From Myxococcales bacterium (GTDB lineage Bacteria > Myxococcota > Myxococcia > Myxococcales > Myxococcaceae): DNA of 64,000 nt. The notes under the pieces were generated by a model that did not search any database, was not told the origin of the DNA, and was given only the letters and a program-made list of their open reading frames with translations. The translations under genes and the position numbers were made by a program. Positions within the stretch are counted from its first letter, which is position 1; every line of letters starts with the position of its first letter. Location: positions 1 to 64,000 of the forward strand of contig JADLDB010000059.1 in assembly GCA_020846875.1 (NCBI GenBank). The letters run 5' to 3'. This document shows, piece after piece, positions 16,801 through 24,807 of this stretch.

Positions 16801-17417
16801 CGGTGACGAGCCTGCAGAGCGGGCTGGCCACCGTGACCGCCCTGGCGGGCGACGCGCCGGAGGAGGCCCGGACCGCGGTGCGGCGGGTGATCGCCGAGTG
16901 GGGTGGCCGGCACTTCCACTTCCAGCACTACTGGGCCCTGTTGTCGGAAGGGATGATCGATCTCTACGTCGGCCGGCCACAGGACAGCGCGCCGAGGGTG
17001 GAGACCGGGTGGGCTCAGCTCCAGGCGGCGATGCTCCTGCAGATCCAGAACGTGCGCGTCGAAGGCCGGTACCTTCGCGCCCGGCTGGCGGTAGCGCTGG
17101 GCAACGCGGCGGACGCCCTCGAGCACGCCGAGGCGATCGAGGCCGAGCGGGTGGAGTACGGCCGGGCGCTGGCGCTGGCGATCCGCGGGGTGGTGGCGGG
17201 CAGGGAAGGGGAGGCGCAGCTCCAGGCCGCGGCCGAGCGCTTCACGGCGCTGGACATGCACGCCTACGCCGCCGCGGCGCGGATCCGCCTGGGGGAGATC
17301 CGGTCGGACGAGCTGGGCAGGGCAAACCAACGCGCGGGAACCGTGTGGCTGGAGTCCAGGGGCGTGCGCAAGCCGGAGCCCTTCGCGCAGATGCTCCTGC
17401 CCCGGCTGCGCCGCTGA
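13824..17417 (+). CDS. Ser/Thr protein kinase fused to AAA/NB-ARC-like ATPase and TPR-like region (PknK type)
   Basis: 1197 residues from GTG, four bases after the FHA regulator. Residues 9-290 are a Hanks kinase: GRGANGVVYEV glycine loop, catalytic HRDLKP (154-159), DFGLV and YMAPEQ. An ATPase domain follows with GGSGIGKSAL (about 335-344) and the LVLVIDDAQWGD Walker B. From about residue 600 to the end are helical TPR-like repeats. This is the PknK/MalT-like layout in which the ATPase and repeats sense a signal and the kinase passes it on. The HRD/DFG residues look intact, so it should be active. Likely target: the FHA-AAA+ protein encoded just before it. Confidence 0.88.
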   Translation: MREGFQGTARYEVVRLLGRGANGVVYEVIDREQGGRRKALKMLQNRDPEALSRIKREFRSLADVRHPNLVTLHELHAEGDDWFFTLELIEGVDFLTWLRPGPRATADTPTASLERTVRSRGGVDRQAVDLQRLAHGFRQLAEGVAYLHTRGLQHRDLKPCNVQVTADGRVVVLDFGLVTGASVTESITEAEGRSIVGTVAYMAPEQAGSARVGAPADWYAVGVMLFEALTGRLPFEGSVYEVMADKKLRPAPAPREIDAGVPEALDALCVALLRRAESERAGGPEVLKAFGGATKQVAAVRRESGFVGRQREQGVLRAALGEIRGKGPRLVRVLGGSGIGKSALVRHFVEEAEQQGAVVLAGRCYEREAVPFKALDSLVDALASRLATIDPARVDAVLPRDANALTRMFPVMGRVPAFAAAPVREVPGAAEVRRRAVRALRELVTRMADRAPLVLVIDDAQWGDGDSALVLEELLRPPEAPEVLVIVVARAEANPLQGLSLGPLDLELGPLDPADAALLARRVVADDTRAAAIAREAAGNPFLIHQLAEAPVEGDVRLDDVLRARLDALVVPARRVLEVVALAASPVPEAAVLSVAGLGAADVDVVLQLKADRLLMGDGRRLEASHDRIREMVARAVDAGRARELHARLAQQLRALPEVDLEGIAWHLEAAGLDEQAAQATLEAAKKAAEQLAFERAAVLYRRAIALLPRDDQRRRDLLVALGDALSDAGRGQEAAKVYDEAVGRESTLAPRATDALELQRRAAEQLLRSGHIDEGLAASRAVLAQVGMRLAKTPRRALLALLFRRFVLQLRGLGYQERAASEVPEEVLRRIDVCWSFSVGLAMVDTIRGASFQSRQLILALDAGEPYRVARALAAEAAFVAIVGRKAEARARRLILEARAVANRVRDPQLLGLVDFCDGLTRFLVGRWREAAELTVQAERAFTSAGYAVTWEAASSRLFAVWSLAWLGEYPQLARRIPELVREAERRGDRYAVTSLQSGLATVTALAGDAPEEARTAVRRVIAEWGGRHFHFQHYWALLSEGMIDLYVGRPQDSAPRVETGWAQLQAAMLLQIQNVRVEGRYLRARLAVALGNAADALEHAEAIEAERVEYGRALALAIRGVVAGREGEAQLQAAAERFTALDMHAYAAAARIRLGEIRSDELGRANQRAGTVWLESRGVRKPEPFAQMLLPRLRR

Positions 17418-17423
17418 CGCCTC

Positions 17424-17779
17424 TCAGGGGCGCTCGCCCCACGGCTGCTCGTCTCCGTACCTGGCCCGCAGGGTCGCCGCGTCGTCCGGCCCGGGGCGCG
17501 TCAGGCCCCGCTCCAGCCACGGCGCCAGCACGCTCCGTCTTCGCGCGGCGGGCTCGCCGGCGCCGCGTCGAAGGCCAGGCACAGCGCCGTTCCGGCGGCG
17601 TCGGCCCACGCACGGGCGAGCTCGGGGGCGCGCGCGACGAAGGCCGCGGGCAGCCCCTCGTCCACCGTCACCCGCACACCGCCGGCGCAGGTCAGCCAGT
17701 GAAGCGGAGGGCCTCCGGTGTCGTTGAGCGGCGTCACCACGCCCGGCGGTGCGGCGGCGCAGGTCGACTCACAGGCCAT
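17424..17779 (-). pseudogene. Frameshifted small Cys-containing ORF downstream of the E1-like gene
   Basis: Coding character (very high GC at third positions) begins at ATG 17779 (MACESTCAAAPPGVVTPLND) and runs in one frame to a stop at 17501. Equally good coding character continues in a second frame from about 17545 (SVLAPWLERGLTRPGPDDA) to a stop at 17424. One indel near 17540-17560 would join them into about 118 residues. Either the gene is broken or the assembly has an error. The ACESTC...PLHWLTCAGGVRV pattern recalls the N-terminal part of myxobacterial matrixin-like metalloproteases, without a zinc site; this is weak. It lies 93 bases after the E1-like gene on the same strand. Confidence 0.5.
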
Positions 17780-17872
17780 GACGGGCTGTGGTAGCCGCTG
17801 CGGGCGTTGCTCGTCCTGTCTCAAAGTGAAGCAGCGACAAGGCATCACCGGCGCGTGGAGTCGATGCAGCGC

Positions 17873-18460
17873 TCAGCTCGTCGGCGTGACCGCGGCGAGC
17901 CCCACCATCGAGTCCCGCCGCACGCCGCCCTTCACGAAGTCCTGGATCGTCCGCGCCAGCGCCCCGTCCAGAAGGCCAAGCAGGGGCAGGTGCTCGCCGC
18001 CTTCGCAGGTGGCCTGACCGGAATGATCCTCCGGATCGGCGCTGAAGCGCTCGTCCCAGCGAATGAGGCCGAAGGTGCCGTCGCCGGACAGCGCCGCGTG
18101 CAGCAAGGGCACGCCGCTCAGCCGGGCGTGATCGCTCAAGAGCCGCCGCGACGCCGCGTTGTCGAAGCAGTCGACCAAGAGGCCGGCGCCGGCGCACAGT
18201 TGGGCGACGTTGTCCTTGGTGAGCCGCACCCCGAAGGCCTCGGCCTTGACTCCGTGAAAGTTGAGCAGCTGCGCCTTCAGGGCCTCCGCCTTGTTCTTTC
18301 CCACCGACTGCTTCACGTAGGCCTGGGCGAGCAGGTTCTTCGACTCCACGCGATCGAAGTCGATGAAGACGAAGGTGGCGTCCAGGTTGCGGCAGAGGAC
18401 GGCCGTGTGGCTGCCGAGGGCGCCCACGCCACAAAAGACGATGCGCATGGGCGCCCCCAT
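17873..18460 (-). CDS. E1-like/ThiF-MoeB family adenylating enzyme
   Basis: 195 residues (ATG 18460, alternative ATG 18448). Rossmann motif GVGALG (11-16), acidic strand end IDFDRVESKNLLAQ (33-46) and LLVDCFDNAASRRLL (94-108) follow the ThiF/MoeB/E1 plan of nucleotide binding, ATP contact and Mg-binding Asp. The usual NLxRQ is NLLAQ, so the Arg that contacts ATP phosphates is absent at that place. Cys152 (QATCEGG) is the only Cys after Cys98 and a possible thioester site. There is no CxxC zinc pair. It is short for the family. It lies six bases after the small ubiquitin-fold-like gene, which supports a modifier-activator pair. Confidence 0.8.
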   Translation of the reverse strand: MGAPMRIVFCGVGALGSHTAVLCRNLDATFVFIDFDRVESKNLLAQAYVKQSVGKNKAEALKAQLLNFHGVKAEAFGVRLTKDNVAQLCAGAGLLVDCFDNAASRRLLSDHARLSGVPLLHAALSGDGTFGLIRWDERFSADPEDHSGQATCEGGEHLPLLGLLDGALARTIQDFVKGGVRRDSMVGLAAVTPTS

Positions 18461-18466
18461 CTTCTG

Positions 18467-18703
18467 TCAGGCCCCGAACGGAACCTTCGGGCGCAGGTAG
18501 ATCCGCTGCCCGTTCTGCAGGCGGTCCACCACGAAGCCGTCGAAGGCGTTGTCGGGCAGGTGCTGCAGGTTGAGGCCCGGGACGTTGCCGGCGCGGATCA
18601 CCTCCACCGCGATCCGCCGGAGGTCGGCGTCGGACACCTGCGCGTCGAGCTCCAGCGGGTAGTCCGCCGACAGGCCGTTGTAGGTGATGTTCAGGGTCGC
18701 CAT
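18467..18703 (-). CDS. Small putative ubiquitin-like (beta-grasp) protein
   Basis: 78 residues with a good ribosome site (GGGAGG before ATG). Predicted order is strand (TLNITYNGLSADYPLEL), helix (DADLRRIAVEVIRAG), loop, strand (FDGFVVDRLQ), strand (QRIYLRPKVPFG), which fits a beta-grasp fold. The YNG near the start and the short size recall the ubiquitin-like PRTRC protein C family, which also pairs with a ThiF protein. It ends FGA, not GG, so conjugation is uncertain without trimming. First gene of the cassette. Fold and role are inferred from pattern and neighbour only. Confidence 0.6.
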   Translation of the reverse strand: MATLNITYNGLSADYPLELDAQVSDADLRRIAVEVIRAGNVPGLNLQHLPDNAFDGFVVDRLQNGQRIYLRPKVPFGA

Positions 18704-18764
18704 GGGTGCACCTCCCTCGAAGCTGCCGTGACGGGGCCTGGAGCTTTCCCCTGACGCCCCTCGC

Positions 18765-20075
18765 TCAGCCCAGCCCGTCAGCGTTCTTCAAGTCCTTGAG
18801 CCGCAAGCCGTTCTTCTTGAGCAGCCGGTAGAGGCTCTGCATCGACAGGCCCGTCTTCTCCTCGGCCAGCTTGATGTCATACCCGCAGGCCTTCATCACC
18901 TCGGCGAAGTAGTGCTTCTCGAAGTCGCCCAGCACGCGATCTCTCGCCTCGTGGTACGCCAGCTTCGAGGCCACCTCGAGCAGCGTCTGGCGATCCGGCC
19001 GGCGATCGGATGGGACCAGCAGCTCCAGCCACGACGAGTTGCCGGTGGCCTGCATCAGCGCGCCGCGCTCCAGCACGTTGCGCAGCTCGCGGACGTTGCC
19101 CGGCCAGTCGTAGCCCTCCAAGAGCGACAGCATCTGCGGCGAGAGCTCGAAGGGCGTGGACAGGCCCTTCACCAGGTGCCGGGCGAGGGTGGGGATGTCG
19201 ATCTTCCTCGTCCGCAGGGGCGGCATGCGCACGCGGGCCACGGCGAGGCGGAAGAAGAGCTCTTGCTTGAAGCGGCCCTGCTGCACCTCTTCGGCGAGGT
19301 TCTTCGCGGTGCTGGCGATGAAGCGGGCGTCGAGGCGCTTGCCGCCGGGGATCTCCCGGGTCTCCAGCAGGCGCACCAGGCGGGGCTGCACGGCCAGCGG
19401 CAGCTCCCCTACCTCGTCGAGGAAGACGGTGCCGCCCGCCGCCGTGGACAGCGCCCCGTCGGGCCCGAAGAGATCGCGATCGAGGTTGGGCTCGGTGAGC
19501 AGCGCGCAGTCCACCACCTTGAAGGGGCCGAAGCGCCGCACCGAGTGAGCGTGCACCGCGCGGGCAGCGAGCTCTTTGCCGGTGCCGGTCTCGCCTTCGA
19601 CGAGCACCGTCACGTCGTCGCGGGACACGCGGCGCAGCTCGGCGAAGGCGATCCGCATCGCCTCCGACACGCCCACCAGATCGCCGTACAGCTCGCCGCC
19701 GTCCAGCTCGACCTCGGTCTCGCGGGACTTCTGCTTGATGGTGAGGCGCGTCTTGCCCAGATCGATCTTGTCGCCGGGCTCGACGAAGGCCTGCAGCACC
19801 AGCCGGCCGCCGACGAAGGTGCCGTTGCGGGATCCCAAGTCGCGCAGGAGCAGCCCGCGGGGCGTGCGCTCGATCTCCAGGTGCTTGCGGCTCACCGTGT
19901 TGTCGGTGAGGACCACGTCGTTGCCCTCGTCGCTGCCGACGCGCACCAGCCCGGACAGCGCCGAGAACTTCTTGCCCTTGTCGGGGCCCTGGGTGACCTC
20001 GACGGTCCACTCGCGGATCGGCACCCGCGTCATGGTGTCGCCGGGAATGGTGACTGACTCGGTCGTCTCGACCAT
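18765..20075 (-). CDS. FHA domain AAA+ regulator lacking the sigma-54 GAFTGA loop
   Basis: 436 residues. FHA domain at 25-115 (VRVGSDEGNDVVLTDNTVSRKH, written in parts: VGSDEGNDVV, SRKH, RDLGSRNGT). The AAA+ domain has Walker A GETGTGKE (161-168) and Walker B GGTVFLDEVGEL. Between DLFG (201-204) and Walker B there are only about ten residues (PDGALSTAAG), so the GAFTGA loop that contacts sigma-54 is deleted. A Fis-like helix-turn-helix is at the C-terminus (LAEEKTGLSMQSLYRLLKKNG). It can probably bind ATP, DNA and phosphothreonine but not remodel sigma-54 polymerase. It lies upstream of the ubiquitin-like/E1-like cassette on the same strand, 61 bases away, and could control it. Confidence 0.85.
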   Translation of the reverse strand: MVETTESVTIPGDTMTRVPIREWTVEVTQGPDKGKKFSALSGLVRVGSDEGNDVVLTDNTVSRKHLEIERTPRGLLLRDLGSRNGTFVGGRLVLQAFVEPGDKIDLGKTRLTIKQKSRETEVELDGGELYGDLVGVSEAMRIAFAELRRVSRDDVTVLVEGETGTGKELAARAVHAHSVRRFGPFKVVDCALLTEPNLDRDLFGPDGALSTAAGGTVFLDEVGELPLAVQPRLVRLLETREIPGGKRLDARFIASTAKNLAEEVQQGRFKQELFFRLAVARVRMPPLRTRKIDIPTLARHLVKGLSTPFELSPQMLSLLEGYDWPGNVRELRNVLERGALMQATGNSSWLELLVPSDRRPDRQTLLEVASKLAYHEARDRVLGDFEKHYFAEVMKACGYDIKLAEEKTGLSMQSLYRLLKKNGLRLKDLKNADGLG

Positions 20076-20123
20076 GGGCGGGACTGTACTGCTCCAGGCC
20101 GGAAATTCTCGGGTAAACCGGCG

Positions 20124-20289
20124 CTAACCCCGGAGATCGCCTGAGCAGAGCACGCCTCGCTGGTCCCTTGCCCGGATCTCGTCGTCGCTCGTCGGTCACG
20201 GGCCCACCAGCCCGCTCCCTCTTCGCTTCTCGACCTCCGGGCAACGTCCTGCGCGATCCATGCTCTACCCAGGTGAACTCCGGGGTTAG
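20124..20289. repeat. Pair of 12-bp perfect inverted repeats
   Basis: CTAACCCCGGAG (20124-20135) and CTCCGGGGTTAG (20278-20289) bracket 142 bases. The right arm covers the stop codon of the lipoprotein gene at 20286. The enclosed stretch has no coding character. This could be a large stem, a MITE-like remnant or a pair of protein sites. Confidence 0.6.
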
Positions 20290-21266
20290 GGGATCAGCGC
20301 CTCCACCTGGGCGCCACCGCGCTTCACCGTCACCTGTACGGGCACGCCCTTGAGGCGCGCGCGCGCCAGCACCTGGGGCAGGGGAGGCTGATCGTCGACG
20401 CGGACGATCACGTCGCCCGGCTGCACGCTCGCGCCGTCCTGCGCCTCCACCACCAACAGGCCCAGCGGCATCCTCGCGGCGGCGCTGACCTGGTCCTCGG
20501 GCAGCCTGGGCGTGAGGAAGCGGACGCGGTTCTGCACCCACACCTCGGCGGCGAGCGCGTCCATCGACGAGAGTCCGGTGTCGGGTTGCGCGGCGGTGAC
20601 GGCGGGGCTCATGGCCAGGGTGACGGGGCTTGCTTTCGCTTCGGGCGCGTCCTCGGCCAGGGCGCTGGCGGCCACCTTGAGCGCTGCCAGGCCCATCTTC
20701 TCCAGCAGGTGCGTCATGGCGGCGTCGGGATCGAACTCCTCTTCGCCGGTGGGCGTGAAGGGATCGATGGCCACCTGGCCGGCGAAGTTCACGAGGACCT
20801 CGCCCGTCGACGGCCGCAGCAGCTCCAGCTCGCACACCCACGTCACCTCCTCGGTGACGATGCCGCCCTTCGCCTTGTCGTCGGCGTCGCGGCGCTCCAT
20901 GGCGCTGGAGGCCACCCGTCTCTCCGCCGTCGCGCGCAGCACCACTGCCTCGTCCGGCTTGTGTCCGGAGCGGATCACCTGCGGCACCACCGTGGAGGCC
21001 GTCCACGACACCTCCTGCCACTTCGTCACCTGGAACTCGGAGGGGCCGAAGAAGGCCAACTGCCCGCCGTACTTCGCCAGGCCCGCGTCGACCAGCCGCT
21101 GTCCCAGCTCGAACTCCCGCCAGCCCAGCGCCCGCGTCCCGGTGAGCCGCACCGGGTAGACGACCACCGAGGACACGATGAACGGCTGCCTGGGCTCGTG
21201 CACCGTGCGCGAGAAGCCGGAGCGGCAACCCGCGAACACCAAGATCACCATGGACAAGCGCCGCAT
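20286..21266 (-). CDS. Lipoprotein with C-terminal PDZ-like segment, unknown
   Basis: 326 residues from ATG 21266, chosen because the lipoprotein signal MRRLSMVILVFAGC starts there; the frame is open further upstream to 21389 without export character. The middle is mixed alpha/beta (WREFELGQRLVDAGLAKYGG, EVTWVCELELLRPSTGEVL). The last ~70 residues (GLLVVEAQDGASVQPGDVIVR, VKRGG) have the GDVI...V pattern of a PDZ domain. Possibly a periplasmic or outer-membrane binding lipoprotein. It lies upstream of the GAFTGA-less regulator on the same strand with 210 bases between them. Confidence 0.7.
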   Translation of the reverse strand: MRRLSMVILVFAGCRSGFSRTVHEPRQPFIVSSVVVYPVRLTGTRALGWREFELGQRLVDAGLAKYGGQLAFFGPSEFQVTKWQEVSWTASTVVPQVIRSGHKPDEAVVLRATAERRVASSAMERRDADDKAKGGIVTEEVTWVCELELLRPSTGEVLVNFAGQVAIDPFTPTGEEEFDPDAAMTHLLEKMGLAALKVAASALAEDAPEAKASPVTLAMSPAVTAAQPDTGLSSMDALAAEVWVQNRVRFLTPRLPEDQVSAAARMPLGLLVVEAQDGASVQPGDVIVRVDDQPPLPQVLARARLKGVPVQVTVKRGGAQVEALIP

Positions 21267-21487
21267 AGGGCTGGTGAGGCTTTCAGAAGGCCCGAAAAAG
21301 TCGAGTGCCGGCCTGTTCAGCTTTCCTCGCTCGATCACGCCCCCGGGAGCCTCGCGGCAGCCACGGATCTTGTGTCGGGAGGACCGCAAACGGGCCGGCG
21401 CTCACTGACTTCGTAGCACCGGCTCCCCCTGTGGACGCAAATTTCTGCGGACAGGCCTCGACGATTGACTTCCAGTGGAAGATCAGT

Positions 21488-21508
21488 GGGTTGGGTGCGA
21501 CCCAACCC
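21488..21508. promoter_or_regulatory. Perfect 9-bp stem hairpin/operator-like palindrome
   Basis: GGGTTGGGT and ACCCAACCC are separated by GCG, giving a perfect hairpin or dyad. It lies 36 bases before the 21545 start, in a 278-base divergent region. A TTGACT at 21465-21470 lies 17 bases upstream of it. It could be an operator or a transcript hairpin that affects translation. Confidence 0.45.
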
Positions 21509-21544
21509 CTTGGTTTTCCGTGTCTCCGGGTTCACAATGCGCAA

Positions 21545-22117
21545 GTGCTTGAAGTGCTGTCAGCAGCTCTGGCGAGGCGGAACCCGAAGGCCTACATCGC
21601 CCACTTCCTGCGGCTGGATCCGGAGGCGCAGCGGGCCTTCGTCGGGGGCCTGACGCCGGAGGAGCACCGGCTCCACGTGGGGGTGGTGGGCGAGTCGCTG
21701 GTGCTGGGGCTGGTGCTGACGGTGACGGCCGACGACGTGACGATGACGGCGTCGCTGGCGGGTGGGACGTTGAGGACGGCGCAGGGCTGGCAGGCCGCGC
21801 GGACGCTGCAGGATGAGGTGTGGGCGCGCGCGGAGGCCCTGGGCGGCACGTCGACGGCCACGGGGCTCTTGAAGCTGCCGATCGAGCAGCTCACGAGTGC
21901 GCCGCTCTCCTCGCTGGGCTGGCGAGTCGAGTCGGTCGAGCTCTGGGTGGATCCGAGTGGGGGGCCTCCGACGTGGCGTGTGCGCGGCGTGTTGCCCGGA
22001 GGCGGCACGTTCTGGTCGCCGGCGCAGGTGCTCACCGGGAGCCCACAGGCCTGGGAGACCCGGCTGCGGGCGGCGGCAAGCAGCCTTGGCGCCCGGTTCG
22101 TGCTGGTGGCCACCTGA
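21545..22117 (+). CDS. Unknown protein
   Basis: About 190 residues from GTG 21545 (MLEVLSAALARRNPKAYIAH). The open frame extends upstream to 21305 but those 80 residues lack coding character. No ribosome site stands out, so the start is uncertain. The sequence is helical at first (FLRLDPEAQRAFVGGLTPEEHR) and then strand-rich (VLTVTADDVTMTASLAGGTL, VESVELWVDPSGGPPTWRV). No transmembrane segment, no signal peptide, no known motif. It converges on the glutaredoxin gene. Confidence 0.6.
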   Translation: MLEVLSAALARRNPKAYIAHFLRLDPEAQRAFVGGLTPEEHRLHVGVVGESLVLGLVLTVTADDVTMTASLAGGTLRTAQGWQAARTLQDEVWARAEALGGTSTATGLLKLPIEQLTSAPLSSLGWRVESVELWVDPSGGPPTWRVRGVLPGGGTFWSPAQVLTGSPQAWETRLRAAASSLGARFVLVAT

Positions 22118-22147
22118 TTCGATTCAGGCGACTGTTGAACGCGCGCG

Positions 22148-22414
22148 TCAGGTGCCCTGGCGGCCCAGCAGGGGCATCAGTCCGCCCTTGCGGTGCAGTG
22201 CCATCATGTCGGAGTACCCGCCGATCGACCTCCCGCCGATGAAGATCTGCGGGACGGTGCGCAACCCCTGCGTCATCTCGACGAGCTTCTCGCGCATGGC
22301 GGGATCGTGCGTGACGTCGATGGACTGGAAGGCCACGCCGTGCTCCGTGAGGAACGCTTCGGCGCGGCGGCAGTAGGGGCAGTAGTCGGTGGCGTAGACG
22401 AGGACTTCGGGCAT
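22148..22414 (-). CDS. grxC: Glutaredoxin (GrxC-like)
   Basis: 88 residues. Active site CPYC at 12-15, then TVPQIFIGG with the cis-Pro that binds glutathione and GGYSDMMAL near the end. These are the diagnostic features of class I glutaredoxin 3, which reduces protein disulfides with glutathione in the cytoplasm. It lies downstream of groEL on the same strand, past a terminator-like hairpin, so it probably has its own promoter. Confidence 0.9.
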   Translation of the reverse strand: MPEVLVYATDYCPYCRRAEAFLTEHGVAFQSIDVTHDPAMREKLVEMTQGLRTVPQIFIGGRSIGGYSDMMALHRKGGLMPLLGRQGT

Positions 22415-22486
22415 GGAGGTCCCTTCTTAATCGCGGCCGCGGCCGGCGCACGGGTCCAGCAAGAGCCACCCCCCCCGAAAGCACGA

Positions 22487-22517
22487 CGGCCCCCGGTACG
22501 CGAAGTACCGGAGGCCG
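22487..22517 (-). terminator. Hairpin terminator candidate after groEL
   Basis: A 13-bp stem with one mismatch (arms 22487-22499 and 22505-22517, loop GCGAA) lies 39 bases after the groEL stop on the minus strand. The downstream T-run is short, so it may be only partly efficient. Confidence 0.6.
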
Positions 22518-22555
22518 CGTGTGACGACTCTTCAGATCGAGTCGGCGAAAGCGAC

Positions 22556-24229
<1,674 letters not shown>

Positions 24230-24520
24230 TTACTTCTCGACGATGCCGATCACGTCCTCCTCGCGGAGGATCAGGTGCTCCTCACCGTCGATCTTCAGCT
24301 CGGTGCCGGAGTACTTGGAGAACAGCACGGTGTCGCCGGCCTTGATGTCCATCGGGCGGACCTTGCCGTCCTCGAGGATCTTGCCGTTGCCGACCGCCAC
24401 CACCTTGGCCTCCAGCGGCTTCTCCTTGGCCGAGTCGGGGATGATGATCCCGCCCTTGGTCTTGGTCTCTTCGGCGACGCGCTTGACGATCAACCGGTCA
24501 TGCAGGGGACGAATCTTCAT
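24230..24520 (-). CDS. groES: Co-chaperonin GroES
   Basis: 96 residues from ATG 24520 ([20 protein letters not shown]), preceded by a GGAG ribosome site. A longer open frame to 24703 is the leader read through. The mobile loop [17 protein letters not shown] and [12 protein letters not shown] are typical. It caps the GroEL ring. First gene of the operon. Confidence 0.97.
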   Translation of the reverse strand: MKIRPLHDRLIVKRVAEETKTKGGIIIPDSAKEKPLEAKVVAVGNGKILEDGKVRPMDIKAGDTVLFSKYSGTELKIDGEEHLILREEDVIGIVEK

Positions 24521-24572
24521 GATCTGACGCTCCTCGTGTACTGCGGGTATGAAACTGTGCGCTGCGATGCGG

Positions 24573-24599
24573 TTGGCACTCGAACGACCTGAGTGCCAG
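24573..24599. promoter_or_regulatory. CIRCE operator 1 (HrcA site)
   Basis: TTGGCACTC, nine bases, GAGTGCCAG. The CIRCE consensus is TTAGCACTC-N9-GAGTGCTAA; arms match eight and seven of nine. It lies about +11 to +37 relative to the predicted groES transcript start, the classical place for HrcA repression. hrcA itself is not in the window. Confidence 0.85.
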
Positions 24600-24615
24600 A
24601 GCCGACAGCGCCGCC

Positions 24616-24643
24616 GATATAACCACCGTCCCCAGCGGGTCAA
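24616..24643 (-). promoter_or_regulatory. Predicted sigma-70 promoter of groESL
   Basis: On the minus strand, TTGACC (24643-24638) and TATATC (24621-24616) are 16 bases apart; predicted start near 24609. The promoter lies between CIRCE operators 1 and 2. Confidence 0.7.
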
Positions 24644-24651
24644 GGGCCCAG

Positions 24652-24678
24652 TTGGCAGTCGGGGCGATCGAGTGCCAG
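24652..24678. promoter_or_regulatory. CIRCE-like operator 2
   Basis: TTGGCAGTC, nine bases, GAGTGCCAG; each arm matches the CIRCE consensus at seven of nine positions with exactly the right spacing. It lies eight bases upstream of the groESL -35 box. Confidence 0.7.
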
Positions 24679-24696
24679 CGCCTCTGTGCAGGGACT

Positions 24697-24723
24697 CTGG
24701 CACTCTGGGCCTGCGAGTGACAA
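24697..24723. promoter_or_regulatory. CIRCE-like operator 3
   Basis: CTGGCACTC, nine bases, GAGTGACAA; each arm matches at seven of nine positions. It lies between groESL and the divergent gene at 24808, about 31 bases upstream of a weak candidate plus-strand promoter (TTGAGG at 24754, GATACG at 24776). Confidence 0.7.
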
Positions 24724-24807
24724 CGCAAGTACCCGAAACGGCAGGCGGATATTTTGAGGAAAGAGGGCCTGTGCCGATACGATCCCGTAGCAGGAGGTCG
24801 ACTCGCG

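Noticed and set aside
10701-17330. 2209-residue minus-strand open frame
   Set aside because: It is antisense to four clear plus-strand genes with known motifs; the composition (Arg, His, Pro, Gly) is that of a shadow frame.
20168-20353. 61-residue plus-strand ORF between the inverted repeats
   Set aside because: Pro/Arg/Ser-rich composition, no ribosome site, and it runs antisense into the lipoprotein gene end.
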